A DNA stretch of 64,000 nt from Capitulum mitella (GCA_030062745.1 CP099849.1:15933307-15997306), one strand, 5' to 3'. Counted from the first letter of the stretch, positions 23,256-37,310 are shown. Notes: generated by a model not told the origin, from the sequence alone. Numbers and translations are program-made.

Positions 23256-26200
23256 CTGCAACAGACGTGAAACAGGTGAGATGAGACGGTCACGGCGAGT
23301 AGTGAAACAGCCCCGAGGACTCATCCGTCGAGCCTGGTGAATGTGACAGCTGTGACTTCAGAGCAAACCTTCAACTAGAGGGAATGAAGAGCGTTAGCTG
23401 TGTCTACAAAATAACGGAAAATGGTAACAATGTATAACCCCCGTGATCTACATTCCATCTTTTAGTTCTATAAAGCAGAGAGTGGTTCGTCCTTCCTGGA
23501 AATTATCTGGAAGAGCGATAGGCAAAAACGCCAAAAACACACCCGAACTGAAATTTCGAAGCACGAAGCATGAATTCACGGCAGTTGTCTGTCGCAGGGA
23601 ATAATCAGTTCTCCCACAAAAGAAGTCTCAACATTTTGCGAAAGTGCATTAACGATCTCTATTACTCCATCCATTTCTCTTTTGATGTGGTAAGGCAAGA
23701 CGGCACGTGTTGGCCGTAAGTGGCGGCAAGTCAAGGCCGGCCTGTGGATCGAATCTGCCGCGCTCTCTGTCATGGCCGCCCGCCCCGGGCGTCAGTGCGC
23801 TCCTGTCTGTATAGCCGGGAGGGGGAGGGGGGGGGAGCGGACGCCGGCGACGCCACCTGTCACCTGTCGCACTGTGACGACCGAGTAGCGTCGGCGGCTG
23901 GCCGGCGGCCAGCTCATGTTACGGCGACCGGCCGCGGCCAGACGAGCAGGTCGGTCCGCTCTCAGCGGTGGCGAACGGAGCCGCGACCGACGGCGCCGCT
24001 GGCCGGGCCGATCTCCACCAGCCGGGCGAGCTCGCCACACGTGGCTCCTCTCGCGGCGCAGCATTAGGAGGGGCACTGCCGAACGTCGGCCGCCACTGAT
24101 CGGCCCCAACGACGCCCGGCCTGTCGCGCGGCGACAGCGCCAGAGGGGCGGCAGGGCGACGGCGGCACGCCAACCTGTTGGCGAGGTCTCTCGGGTGGTC
24201 GGAGTCACTTGAAGTAGGAACGACGCGGATGGCGACAACTGAGTCCTGGTATACCGCGAATACACAGGAAATGCTCGGTGCCCAAAGACCACATATGTGA
24301 AATCCTGCCCTCCTGTTCACCACCAGATCAATGGGTTAAAGTCAGCGCGATCCCGTTATTTCGTCCTCGCCGTATATCCTGCCCGCAGCTGTGTGTTTGC
24401 AGCCGGCTCCGGCCGGGCGGTTTGGCGGAGAGCTCCTGCTCGCGCCAGTATCCGCGCGTGACTCCGAACTGACGGCGCTAATACGCCGCAGCCGGGCTGG
24501 GGTCGCGGCCGGCCGGCGCCTGCTCAGCGCGCCGAGAACGGTCCGCCTGCCCGCCTGTCCGCCTGCCCGCCGGCCGCCGGCCGCCGCTCGTTACCGGGCT
24601 GGAATGGGGACGGGTGACCGGCCACCGCCACCGTCTGTCACGTACGCAGGGCACGCCGGCCCGGCCCGGCCCGGCCCGACCACAGGCACCGGCTCACGGT
24701 TCGCACCACTTGCCTTCATCCAGCGAAGGGTTCTAGTCTTCAACTTCTACTCGTCAGCTTACTGCCTACGCTGGCGAGGACTGCTGTCACTGTAGTGATA
24801 ATTTACTGACTGGGCTAAGCTAAAAAAGTAGACTGAAGTTAAATAGGGAGAAACGTCTCCATTTTAAAGTGGCGTTCCTACACGCTGGATGGATGGTTCC
24901 CTTTTATCGAAAGCTGACGTCCGCCGGCTATCGCGGGGTGTGCATCCGTCATGAACTCCGCGGCAGTCCCAGCCCGGAACCCCGTCACAGCCCTGACCAC
25001 GGACGCTTCGCTGTAGCGATGACGGACCAGTTTTGCGATCAAGTCTGCCGGCCGTGCACCCTGCTGGCGACATCCCGCCGTCTGACGACACAGGCCGCCA
25101 CTCTGCACGTCACTGGAACCGCTCTGACCGCGACCAGACCAGACCCGCCCGGCACCAGACCACAGCCACCCCGGCCACTAACAGACCAGGGTTGTCCTGA
25201 CCGCGACCAGACCATACCCGCCCGGCACCAGACCACAGCCACCCCGGCCACTACCAGACCAGAGCTGCCCTGACAGCAACCAGACCAGACCCGCCCGATA
25301 CCAGATAACAGCTACCCCGGCCACTACCAGACCAGACCTGTCCTGACCGCTACCGTACTGGTGGGACACCAGCGGAGCCGCCGTGACCGCCGCCAGAGCG
25401 GCGTGACGCGGCCGGTTACGTCACGGCCTCGCCGCCGTGTCACCGACCTCCGAGCCGTTACAACGGCAAAACGCGGCCCGCTTCCGTCCGCAACACGGCT
25501 CCGGAGACCCGCTGCAGCCCGAGCGAACAGCCGGAGACGCTCTAGCCGTGTCGCGTTTAATGCACGGCTCAGTTAAAAGCCGCCGCTGGGCCAGACCAGG
25601 TAGGAGTCCCTACAGACCGCACCTGATGCGTCCCTGGCCTGCTTCAGCAGCGCCGAGAGACAGAAACGGCGCGGAGACAGAACCAGCGCGGAGACACGAA
25701 GCAGTTCGGAGTCAGAAGCGATGAGGGGACGCCATTGTTTGCCATCCCATACCAGATATCGGTCTGTGTCCTTGACTAACGGTCAGCCGCGACCCATTTA
25801 GTACTTGCGACTGCTCAGTCCACACCGCACAGCACCGGCCCAGCTGACTGATTCTGGTGCTGAGTTTACGTGGGGCCGTCGGCCAACCTCGAGCAAAGCC
25901 CGCCGACAGACCCACATTCAAGGCTTCCTACATGATTCCTGTGATGCACAAATGGGATTTGCAGCCTGGCTCGCATCTCCCCGTGACGGGAATGTTAATT
26001 CTCCGAAAGCCACAGGGGATGTGCAAATGGGATTTGCTGGCACTGTGCTGACACCTTATCAGACATACGCGCTCACCATACGCCCCCAGTCTTAACAATC
26101 CAGACATACGACTAGCTCAATGTATCTTCAGGCACCCATGTAATCGCCATTCAAGCCGCTGTTGGTGTTCTTGCGGACACTTTAAATGGCAGATGATGAG

Positions 26201-28671
26201 AGGCGGCCACTCCTGGCATCTCGGACCGCGGAGCACCAGGCACATAGTCATCGGGCGTGGAATTTCCTGGAGACCGGCCTGCCCGAAGGACGCTGTATAA
26301 CGCAGCGCTTAGTGCTCTGATTGGCTTGTAAAGACGGGCCCGACCGGGTACAATGACCGGTGCGGAGCGGGCCGGACCCTCGCACAAGCGCTCATTTCGC
26401 CCTGAGCACAGGCACGAGCCGCCACCACAGCGGACCGCCTGCTGCCCGCGGAGGGCGTGGAAACCGCAACTCGGCCGGCGGTCTCTTCAGAGGAAGTGTC
26501 GCGTCGCCCTGGTCAGCGGACAGAGTCGCGTCGCTGTCCGCTCATCAGGCACTGATGGACGCCGACACGTTGACACTGTGCCAACCGCAGGCTGGAATTC
26601 AGCGGCCAAAGGCTCTAAACCAACGGCGACTCGGTAACACAACGACTATCGAACATTCGCTACCGTTGGCCAAGCGACGTTCAGTGGTCGAAACAGAACG
26701 TTTTGCAAGGCCGACGCTACGGATACGCCGTGAAACGTTTTCAATAAAAAAAAAAAAAAACAGCAACCAATGCCCAACGAAATGAGACTGGGAGGGCAGA
26801 ATTTGGCCAATCCCCACACCCACACCCTAACCAGATCACGACTGTCCACTAAGGCGGACACGCGGCAATGCTGGTTTGGTGTGACGTCACTCCGGGGTGC
26901 GACGTCACACCGGGCTGCGGCCCAGTCCGGTAGCAGGCCGCGCGTGACGGCGGCCTGTGACGGCCCGTCCGCAGCTGACGGTGGGTCGTGCTGTGATGGT
27001 AGCGGGAGGCAGCGGACAGTGCGTCACGGCTTGTGACGGGCTGTCTGCGGCTGACAGCAGGCCGTACTGTGACGGTAACGATCCGCATGACTCTACAGAT
27101 ACCGCTGAGGTGGCGCACTGGCGCACCTCACCAAACTGTGAGGAAAACGGGACAGCATCGCATTTTTTAATGGCCGTATGGCTCGGCGACGGAGTGAAGG
27201 ACAAAAACAAGCACGCTGAAAGGACCCCTTCTTTCCAAAACCGTAATATGAGCACATTTCGATGCTTGTAAAACTACATGCATTTAACCGATACCTCAAA
27301 ATACCAATATACAAGATTAAAGCTAAAAAATAGTCAAGAATTACCTATAAATTTCGTATGAAGGATTTTGTAACAAGTGAGGACCGGGACCATCAATGTC
27401 ACACATATTTATGGAATATCTTCCACTTAGTGGGGCAGTGGGTGATCCTTCTACACTCCGCAGGAACATTCCAAAAAGTGGTGGTGGTGTTGGGTGGGGT
27501 GACAGTGGTTTTTCTCCCGTACAATTAACGTTACACTTCCAAAAAGTGGGGGCCATGACCTCCGACACTCCCCCTCGCATTGGGCCTATGCATTCTGGGT
27601 TAGGTCCATCAGTTTTATCACATTAAAGTGAATAAGTTAACAGATTAACATCAGTGATAGACAGGTCACCAACATGGGCTTTCTCTAACGAGATCTTTGC
27701 TAATGCAATCATGCGATCGACACCCCAGCATCAACAATGACAATACCTCGTGCTCGCTCAGAGTCCCAGTGAGCTAATTTGCTGACCATGATCAGCACAA
27801 GAAATGGCTACATGTGAAATAAAAAATCCATTTTATCCTTCGACTACTTTATGTCGAGACTGGAGACAGTAGCACAACTGGTCATCAGCATGCAACCCTT
27901 TCTTGTGATTCAGGTGAAAGCAAAATCGTGGGACGGCTCAAGGACTTTGTTGGACAACACCGGTACTGCATGAAAAACGAAAGCGATTTAGCAACAAAGC
28001 GCCGTTACAAATCTCGTCACCTGACTGGGTACCTTAAAAGAACAACCACCCTCACAAACAAAAAAACTTGCAAGTTAGTCCCACATTGTATGAGGGGCAT
28101 TGTATTATTAATGTTAGAAAAGCCATTGTGCTTATTGCTACCCCATTTATTGGGAAGTGTTATGAGGCAAATATAGCCAAACTGTTTGCATGTTTGTTCG
28201 TTCGTTTTGATATTTTTGACCTGTGCTTTACGCGAAGCCCACCACGAAACCGCAGGGCTTCCGGCCGGTCGTCGTTGCATGGAACAATACGTTAAACAAA
28301 ATGGTAAATGAAAATAAAATGAAAACAGTCCTATTCATGTTACGTGTCAACGTCTTTGAACACAATTTCTTTGCAGCTTTTCTCTTCCGGCAATCGGTCG
28401 CATTCTTAAATTTGCCCACCGTGGATCGTTTGGAGCTGTTACTTCGGCAGTGCGCTAAACGATCCCAAAACGTCTTGAACTTTTATGGTTTGGTTATACA
28501 TACCGTTTGCAAAAGTCTGAGCCACTCTACATGCCACCTGAGTTGCGTGGGGCTCACCATCAGTAAACCCTGGATCCTGACATACACCGGGGCGGCGCTG
28601 GAGCCTGGAACGCCTGTCGAGCTCTGCAGAGCGGACGCGGTAGTGGCGCGGTCACCCGCGGCGTGACTCAC
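23256..28671 (-). other. SLC4 intron 1 (5.4 kb)
   Basis: Lies between exons 1 and 2. It holds GC islands at about 23.7-24.7, 25.0-25.7, 26.3-26.6 and 26.9-27.1 kb, a 73-bp minisatellite at 25126-25344, a poly(A) run near 26746-26760 and one perfect CRE palindrome at 26882. No other gene is supported. Confidence 0.75.
25126..25344. repeat. 73-bp minisatellite, three units
   Basis: Units start GACCGCGACCAGACCA or variants at 25126, 25199 and 25272, with a partial fourth at 25345; each carries CCCGCCCG and CACAGCCACCCCGG or close variants. Confidence 0.9.
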
Positions 28672-28762
28672 CTTCGAAGTCCTTGTCTGTGAAGCTGTGG
28701 TGGGCGCGACCGGCGCCCGGGTCTCGCGGAGGCTCATCCGTGCTCTCCGAGACGGGATCCAT
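28672..28762 (-). CDS. SLC4 anion exchanger, coding exon 1 (start codon)
   Basis: 30 codons plus one base. ATG at 28762, in context GGGTGATGG, opens MDPVSESTDEPPRDPGAGRA and is followed by HHSFTDKDFE with a split Gly codon. Arthropod Na+-driven anion exchangers begin with an acidic stretch, then a DP-rich segment, then an aromatic/EKDFEGHR motif, so both order and spacing fit. The donor GAAG-GTGAGT begins at 28671. A good acceptor (gtctgtcggcag) ends just upstream at about 28773, so this exon is probably preceded by a spliced 5' untranslated or alternative first exon. The frame is open upstream of the ATG, so a longer amino terminus is possible. The complete visible product is 467 residues, less than half the roughly 1,000-1,200 residues typical of the family. 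Confidence 0.88.
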
Positions 28763-28962
28763 CACCCAGGGCCTGCCGACAGACCCGCTCAGTCACGCAC
28801 CACGCGGCGACAGCGCAACGTTCACCACCGGCAGGAGTCGAGCATTCCACCATGGATTTTGTTGTATGAAAAATGTAGTTTCAACATTTACATTTCCGTG
28901 CTTTTTCCCCTACTTCATATGCTAACTTCTCGTCAAAGCTATATTTTACACATTATGTGTAT

Positions 28963-28990
28963 GCATATATATATATATATATATATTATA
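28963..28990. repeat. (TA)n microsatellite
   Basis: Uninterrupted TA dinucleotides followed by an AT-rich stretch. Confidence 0.9.
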
Positions 28991-30320
28991 TAACACATAT
29001 TTATTTATTAAAAATTAAGCCAGTCCGCTTTCGAAGGGCACTTGGAAACAAGTTAGTCGCACAGTTCACACGAAACTTAGGTACGAATTAACCTCGACCA
29101 GTGAGACCGAGTTCTGACTGATGGTATATAATAACGCTTGTTGACAGCAGCCAGCCTAGTGGCAATGGTCCGAGCCAAACTGGCACCAGCCGACCATCTC
29201 GAAATGATCGCAATAGAATTGGCAGTCCCGGGCTGAACCTATGCTATTTCTGATGACCGATCCATAGCACTGGCAAATAAATAACAGACCACCTGTCAGA
29301 AGGACAAAAGTGACGCAACAGCCCTTATGAATCGACCACCAAGCACTTCTAACTTCGGAAAATAAAGCAGCTCTTCGTCTTCCCAAGACATAGACGATCT
29401 GCTGTAGAATCCATGGCGAAAAGACTTCAAAAAGGTAATATCAAAAGATGATGCATTTGACTGCATGGCTATAACGTCTAGAGGCTTGTGGTCACACAGA
29501 TGTTTCGAAGTATTTTATTTTGGACTCTTGGTGCACCACTAAGCAGTTCCCCTAACGACCACGTCCGATGGAGGATTTTAATACTCTATGGCTAATAACG
29601 TTATGTGATTACTAAATCTTGTTCCCAACACCCTTTTTTTGGGGGGGAGTTTGGAAATGGGTTGGATGGCATTAGATGAGATGGGGGTTGGAGAACGAAC
29701 GAGTTCTCCATTACTGATAATGGCACGTAAACCCGAACTTAGAGGCATGGAATGAACGGGGGGGGGGGAGTTTGTAAGGAACAACGCAAAGTTAAAAAAA
29801 AAATCCGAAATGGTTTTGCTTTGTCTGGATCCCAAGATCTGAAACATTCAAAGTTCTTTAAACAGACCAGAATATGAAAATTTCTGTCACAGCGTGACTA
29901 CGTCAAAAGCGAATGAGAATGACAGACGCAGTACAGCGAGAGCGGGCCAAAGCCATAAACGTCGCAACTGAAGCATAGTATGTGCGCCTGAACGCAGCAC
30001 AGGACGTACCTGGCGATAAGCAGGATTTAAGTCGAACAGCCTACCGATAAGATATGCAAAGAGAAAGACTTGGGTTCAAGAAACCAGGTCCGCACGGACA
30101 TCCGGAACGGAATACAAATCTGCAGCAAGTCATACATACTACTTCTTCATAACAGCACACACTATCTCGGAGCGCGAAGTGAGGGAGCGAGTTCGGAGTT
30201 CCTCTCGTATCAGCAGCATTTCTCTGGAGGTCGTCTAATACTTGCCTGTGCAGACAGTGTCGATAAATACGGACTTGTTCCGCACTAGTGAGTGGTCAAC
30301 TCTGAAGGAACAACACTCAC

Positions 30321-30459
30321 CGCTGGTCGGCACAGAGCCTGCGCTCGAGCCTGGAGGACCGTTCTGGGTAGAGCTTCCGTACTTGAAATGAGTATTAGAC
30401 AGACAACAGCCCCACGGTAAATCTAGTATACTGGCGATCCTGGTATCGTTAATGTCCAT
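30321..30459 (-). other. Possible alternative first exon of the SLC4 gene
   Basis: An open frame starting ATG at 30459 (MDINDTRIASILDLP) runs into GSSTQNGPPGSSAGSVPTS and ends at a strong donor, CCAGCG-GTGAGTG, with GT at 30320. It leaves one extra base, which would fit directly with exon 2 (needs two bases) and give a Gly before HRAHSLF, replacing exon 1. Human SLC4A7, SLC4A8 and SLC4A10 use alternative first exons, so the arrangement is plausible. There is no sequence similarity to support it, and the 1.56-kb position upstream of exon 1 is only suggestive. Confidence 0.2.
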
Positions 30460-31439
30460 TACGAGGACAAAGCAGTGAGGTTGAGAAGGGCCTCCACCCT
30501 TGCTCCAGCCTGCACGAATACCTTATAAACTTTTCACCACTCTCGAACACCATCTGTTGAGAAATGTCAAGGCCATAAAGAACACAAATATCTCCTGGCC
30601 ACCTGGCACTGTGGTAGTGTCGCAAAAGTATCAGTTTCACAGCAGCTCGTGACTTCAGACAAATACGTCCTGTCGCTAGAAAAGGCCTAAGAAGCCTTGG
30701 GAAAAGCCTTAGACCACTGGACGAAACTTAACTAACAAAACCAGACCATAAAACGTTTCAGGAAGATGAAAAGAAACGACATAACTGAGACGAAGCATTT
30801 TCCATCCCGTCATTGACGCACTGCCCAAGCAACGCTGCACGCTTCATGATCAAACATGGCCAAATCCACGAACCACCGGAACACCGGGAGAACGCGGTGG
30901 AGGAGAGTAACAGAGGGAGAGTGAGGGAGGCAGAGAGAGAGACCCTGAGTTAAAGTAAAACGGGAACACTGTTCTTGCCGATAAGTCACCGTTCAGTAAA
31001 CATTTGTTCAGGCAGCTCGCCGGCCAGGAGCGGTCCATTTATCCGTCAGGAGGGCTAGGAACGACGCTGCCTGGTACGGTAGCTATTCTAGGTACCTTGG
31101 GCACGGCTCCGGGTACGGAGCGGGCTACTTTCGGCTCGACTCAGCGGCGGACGGCGGTTCGGGGGTACGGTTCGACGCCCGCCACGCTTCGTCACCGTCG
31201 GCCTGTTGACATGGGGCGCCGCCACCGGCCGTGAATACGTACCATATGTTACCTGAGGGCGGGCGGGTACGTTGCCCGAGGTCGGGGGGGGGGGGGCAAC
31301 ATTTTGCCAAACAATACGTTGTCATCTTGAAGCATGTGGCTGCTCACTTTTGCCATATCAGAGCGTTCGAAGCCATAATATTGTTAAACGCAGTGTTTTT
31401 CACATACATGTAAAACTGACTAAGCTGAATTCGCGCAGC

Positions 31440-31470
31440 AAAAAATGAAAAAAACAAAAAACAAAAAAAA

Positions 31471-31507
<37 letters not shown>

Positions 31508-31509
31508 AT
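31440..31509. repeat. A-rich tract and (TAAA)n microsatellite
   Basis: A poly(A)-rich stretch leading into about nine TAAA/AAAT repeats; it could be the tail of a degraded retroelement. Confidence 0.85.
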
Positions 31510-33640
31510 CTTCCACATGGGTCAAGACCCTACCGAGACGTGTTGGATGTTGGGTCAGACATCGGGCGTGAGACCACAGCACACGCAAAATCGAATCCAA
31601 CAGGCAAGCACGAATGCTTGCATGCGCCACAGCTCATGCGGGTGGAAGCCTGTCGGCTTTTGTTCTTTTCAATTTTTGCCAGGTAAAGAGCCCGCGTAAA
31701 CACGATATCAAGATAAGTGCTATACGTTCCAAGAATGGCATTCATCGTCCATTGTCGGCGACTCATGGCCTCTGCCTTTGAAAAGCCGCCAAAAAAGCCG
31801 AAAAAACGATGAAAATAGTTCGATGAAGACAGCGACCAGACAAGCACTTATGATGCCGTTAAGTTGATGACATGCACGATACATGACATGAAGAAAAAAC
31901 TGGTAACGGGTCCAGGTTGCAGTCACGCGAATGTAAGTGACTTAGTTACGGCTTTTTTAGAGGGTTACAAAGTACAGTTGGCCAATAAGTTTGACAAAAA
32001 ACGGCCATTGGTGACGCCTGCATAGATTTCTGGGTGGTCCAGGGTGTGCAGACTATGTCTCAATTAGAACTGCAATGGACCAGAAGCAGAGGGAACCATT
32101 GTGAGACAAGGAGAGGTAAGCAGTCCCCGAAGCCAAAGAAGGAGCATGCTTTGACGATTTCATGGCCGCTCGCAGCAAGCCAGGCTATTGCCGGTTTCGA
32201 AAAAAGCTGTGTCCAGTTCGTTTATAACATGCGAGTTTCTTTTCTAATAGATACACGATGCCAAAATAGCCAAAGCCGTGCCAGCTCCTAAGAGGTTCAT
32301 AATTAAATGGCGTTCTATTTCTCCCACCGTTTGCCATACACGTCGTGGTGGATAGATGTTCAGTACCATTTTGTGAAGCTTCCGTGATGAAAACTAATTA
32401 ACAAAACGACAGCATAATTAGACGGACAAAGACTGGCAGACAATCTTCCTTTTGATACATGCATTACTGTCCCAAATCATTTCATCAAAAGGTTCACAAT
32501 CATCAAAACCTTCATCAAATGTTCAAAGCTCGTCTGAGGGATACTATGCTATTCGTCAGACGTCGCCCAAAAACCCCCATCGTCTGCCGCTTCAGCGAGG
32601 AAAGCAGAACCGTGCTCTAATGCCTTGTTGGAAACGCTCTGTACTGAGCCTCCCATGGGCTGTTAGGGGAGCAGTACGGATGGTCAAGACTATGCCAACA
32701 GAGACGAATTTTTCTCAAAGTTGAAAGTCATGTATTTATCTAAAGCCGAGTTGCAACGTTTCTGTTGTAAGTTGGCGTTTGCATGTTGTCCACTCCAAAG
32801 CAAAGCATGAATAATGCCATAAAATGACTGATAACTAATTAGCCAGGTCAACAGACAATCAATGTTACTGAGAAGGCAGCATATCTACTGGGCTACCCGC
32901 ATTCATGTTATCGATCTCAGAAAAGCTGAGTACAACATCGGTTCAAAACGGAATCAGAACACAAAGCTTCCGGAAAGTCAAGTTTTGGTGGACAAACAGC
33001 ACACTACGCCTTCTTAAAGATGAGTGAGAGTCAAGCTTGCACGTAAAATCAATTGGCCACTCTCGTAATTATCTCTTACTTTGCAGCATAATCGGTGGCT
33101 AAATTTCCACATCTCTCATGCCTTTTCTGAAAGATGTTTTGAGCTGAACGGAAAGCAATGCTGATTTCCCTTGATCAGCATTATGGTTACACACAGACGC
33201 ATATATCTATATTTACATATAAACTATATATATATGTATATATATATAGTTTTGTTAAAGACCAACATGCTGTTCGCTTTGATGAATGTTCTGTTCGTTT
33301 TTTTCCATGTGTCTTATGTTCGATTTTATATACAAAGGAAGATCACCAGTCAAATTACCATTGTTACTCATATATGTATTCCTAAATTTAACATTTCAGA
33401 GATACTTTCACCATCTCCAAGAGACTTAAACTGAATTGTCACATTCGGTATAAAAACACAGACACATTTTTTCCATGACAATAGTTTCGAAAGTACTTGT
33501 AATGAGCAGAAGTTGATGAGAGATGTTGATGTAATGAGCTGACCTGGATGACCTATATAAAGACTATGAAAAAAAGACAAAATATTCCTATATATACACT
33601 CACACAGATGGCATTTAACTACAGTTCATTTTCGATCGCC

Positions 33641-33960
33641 CCACAGACCTAGAGCGTTATGCTACATTTTAACTGCTTGTTGAGCGCCGGGGAGTGGTCG
33701 TGAATGAGAAGTGCTTCTAACACCATCAGTTTTCTTTCACCATTGCATCTCTTGAGAACTCTAGTGTTTTCTGTCAGATGTTCTCTTGTGAGCACAGTGC
33801 TGTGCTGTTGAAGCATGGGGTCAAGTGGGGCTACACCTCTCAAGTGCATCATCAGTCTTCGTGACAACGAGGTTGTTGTGACACCGATGCAGTCTACGTC
33901 ATGAGGCCTGCACTCCTCACAGGACATTGAAAATTATAAACTCCAGTGGTTTTCTTGAGG
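33641..33960 (-). mobile_element. Penelope-like retroelement fragment, GIY-YIG endonuclease end (left copy)
   Basis: The minus-strand translation contains CIGVTTTSLSRRLMMHL, LTREHLTENTRVLKRC and VLEALLIHDHSPALNKQL. This fits the GIY-YIG nuclease pattern: YIG-like, then T..LS.RL..H, then an E.LLI...P.LN.Q core with its catalytic Glu. The upstream half of the domain (GVYNFQCP) is in another frame, so a one-base frameshift has broken it. Such domains end the proteins of Penelope-like elements and are common as 5'-truncated fragments in arthropod genomes (established knowledge). No reverse transcriptase part is present. It forms an inverted pair with 34000-34312. Confidence 0.75.
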
Positions 33961-33999
33961 GCGGTGTTTTTGGCTGACAGTTTTTTTCATGACTAGTCC

Positions 34000-34312
34000 T
34001 CAACTTTAACTTAAACTTTTAATGCCCATATGAGGAATGCAGGCCTCATAACGCAGACTGCATCAGTGTCACAACAACCTCATTGTCACGAAGACTGACG
34101 ATGCACTTGAGAAATGGGGCCGCGCGTGACCAGATGCTCCCACAGCACGGCACAGTGCTCACAAGAGAACATCTGACAGAAAACACCAGAGTCCTTAAGA
34201 GATGCAATGGTGAAAGAAAACTGATGGTGTTGGAAGCACTTCTCATTCACGACCACTCCCCGGCGCTCAACAAGCAGTTAAAATGTAGCATAACGCTAGG
34301 CCTGTGGGTGAT
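34000..34312 (+). mobile_element. Penelope-like retroelement fragment, GIY-YIG endonuclease end (right copy)
   Basis: The plus-strand translation has SVTTTSLSRRLTMHLRNG, LTREHLTENTRVLKRC and the same VLEALLIHDHSPALNKQL segment as the left copy. The two copies are roughly 90% identical by eye and point away from each other, with about 40-100 bp of diverged spacer, so both share the same 3' end (CATAACGCT..AGG.CTGTGGG) at the outside. The YIG-like motif reads CIS here, a further substitution. Homology fades upstream of the nuclease domain in both, suggesting that both are truncated at a similar place. Confidence 0.75.
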
Positions 34313-34460
34313 GAACTATGGTTATATGAACTATATGTCCGTGATGGAATGTTACATGGTTATATAACATATATGAACTATATATCCGTGATGGAATGTT
34401 ATATGGTTATATAACATGTATGAACTATATATCCGTGATGGAAAATGAACTACGGTTATA
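34313..34460. repeat. 47-bp AT-rich tandem repeat
   Basis: About three units of a GGTTATATAACATATATGAA-type repeat containing TATATCCGTGATGGAATG, starting at the 3' end of the right Penelope-like fragment; the unit length varies slightly. Confidence 0.8.
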
Positions 34461-35599
<1,139 letters not shown>

Positions 35600-36545
35600 T
35601 GTGGTACCTATACGTGAGTTCAGTCCGAGGACCGATTCGGTCCGTGAAAGTTCCGTCCAGTCAGTGGTCAGTTTGGTCCGGTAACCAGTTCGATATGGAC
35701 CAGTACGACTTGCACCAGTTCAGTCTGGAGCAATTCAGTACGCACCACTCTGCACCAGTTTTAGCCACATCCATTTAGACAGACTCAGTCTATCTGGACC
35801 AGCTCTCTCTGCTGGTCACTGCAGCCTTGACTAGTTTTGTCTGATGGTCAGCTCATTTTAGACCAGCTTGATCTGGTTATAACGACAGTCTAGACTAATA
35901 TTGAGATCAGCTTAGTTTGGACCAACTCTGTGTGGTGGTCAGCTCAGTTTGGACCAGCTCTGTATGGAGGACAGCTCAGTTTGGACCAGCTCTGTATGGT
36001 GTTCAGCTCAGATTGAACCGGCTCAGTCTAATGATTACTGCAGTCTGGACCACCTCGGTCCGGTGATGACTACAATCTGGACTAGCTCGGTCAGGTGGTC
36101 AGTGCAGTCTGGACTGTCTGGTGACCTGACCAGTTTGGGGCAGCCCGGTCTGGTGGTCAGCACAGTCTGGACTGTCTGGTGACCTGCCCAGTGTGGAGCA
36201 GCTCGGTCTGGTGGTCAGTACAGTCTGGACTGTCTGGTGACCTGCCCAGTTTGGAGCAGCCCGGTCTGGTGGTCAGCACAGTCTGGACTGTCTGGTGACC
36301 TGCCCAGTGTGGAGCAGCTCGGTCTGGTAATCAGTACAGTCTGGACTGTCTGGTGACCTGCCCAGTTTGGAGCAGCTCGGTCTGGTGGTCAGTACAGTCT
36401 GGACTGTCTGGCGACCTGCCCAGTTTGGAGCAGCCCGGTCCGATGATCAGTGCAGTCAGGGCCGGATGAGTCTAGTGACCTGCTCAGTTTGGAGCAGCCC
36501 GGTCTGGTGGTCAGTGCAGTCAGGGCCGGATGAGTCTGGCGATAA
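35600..36545. repeat. 58-bp minisatellite with a degenerate left flank
   Basis: From about 36090 to 36545 a 58-bp unit recurs with high identity; its landmark is TCTGGACTGTCTGGTGACCT followed by GCCCAGTTTGGAGCAGC. From about 35600 to 36090 only diverged short units such as GGACCAGCTC and CAGTCTGGAC are recognisable, as expected of older array edges. Confidence 0.92.
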
Positions 36546-37310
36546 GCCAGGTCCGGACCAGACGGGCAGGGTTTGGACCGGCTGGCAGCCATGGCGTCGG
36601 TGGGTTTCTACCGTGCCCGGGACAGTGGGCCAGTTGTCAGTGTCTCAGCGGGCAGGGGAGCCGAGATACCGTCCGAACCGCGTCACGCTGCGGATTCACG
36701 GCTGCAGGACGGTGCACTTCGGCTGTGCACAGGCCAGTCGCGGCGCCGTTACGGTACGGTCCAGCTCTAGCCTCTGACGTAACGGGGGGGGAGGGGGACT
36801 GAGGCGTGAGAGCAGGATGGAGTCGATTTCCGTGAACTCCCCATGGCTGGGACAAGCCCACTTCTTACCAGGTGTCCCTTTCGACGGCCCATTTGAAGGT
36901 GAGTTAAGGTGACCTTTAAAGGCTTTCCATACCTGTGTGCCCCGGCTCCTCCCCAGGTGGACTCAGCTCCGGGTTGAAGGGGCCTGACGGGTGGGTTTGT
37001 CCTGGGCACAGTCAGATCAGGACAGGGCTCGGCGGGAATCGCGGATACCGGACGTGGCAGATTCCCAGGTGTCCAGGGGCGTCAGGCTGCAGCGGCTCGC
37101 CCTCAGCAGGGCGCCAGGCTGTCGCAGTCGGCCGTCCGGAAACGGACGCTCCGGGTTCAGATGCGTCGCATGGATCCCTGTTTCCCTCCCGCGGAGTCAC
37201 CGGAGACGTGGAATCTGACGCCCGGCGTGTCCGAGGCGCGGTACGTCGGGCGCCCGCCCGGCCACCGGCCGGCGCTGGCCTCCGCTCGCTGGCCGACTCC
37301 TGGCTCCGGC
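36546..37310. other. GC-rich DNA without a supported gene
   Basis: Short open frames on both strands, none resembling a known family. A G-rich stretch lies at 36784-36798. Confidence 0.5.

Larger units (their letters stand above)
28763..33640. other. Region upstream of SLC4 exon 1, no confirmed gene
   Basis: AT-rich DNA with a TA repeat at 28963-28990, poly(G) runs at 29641-29647 and 29758-29768, a poly(G) run at 31284-31296, and an A-rich/TAAA tract at 31440-31509. One exon-like segment ends at a strong donor at 30321. No other coding evidence. Confidence 0.6.
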
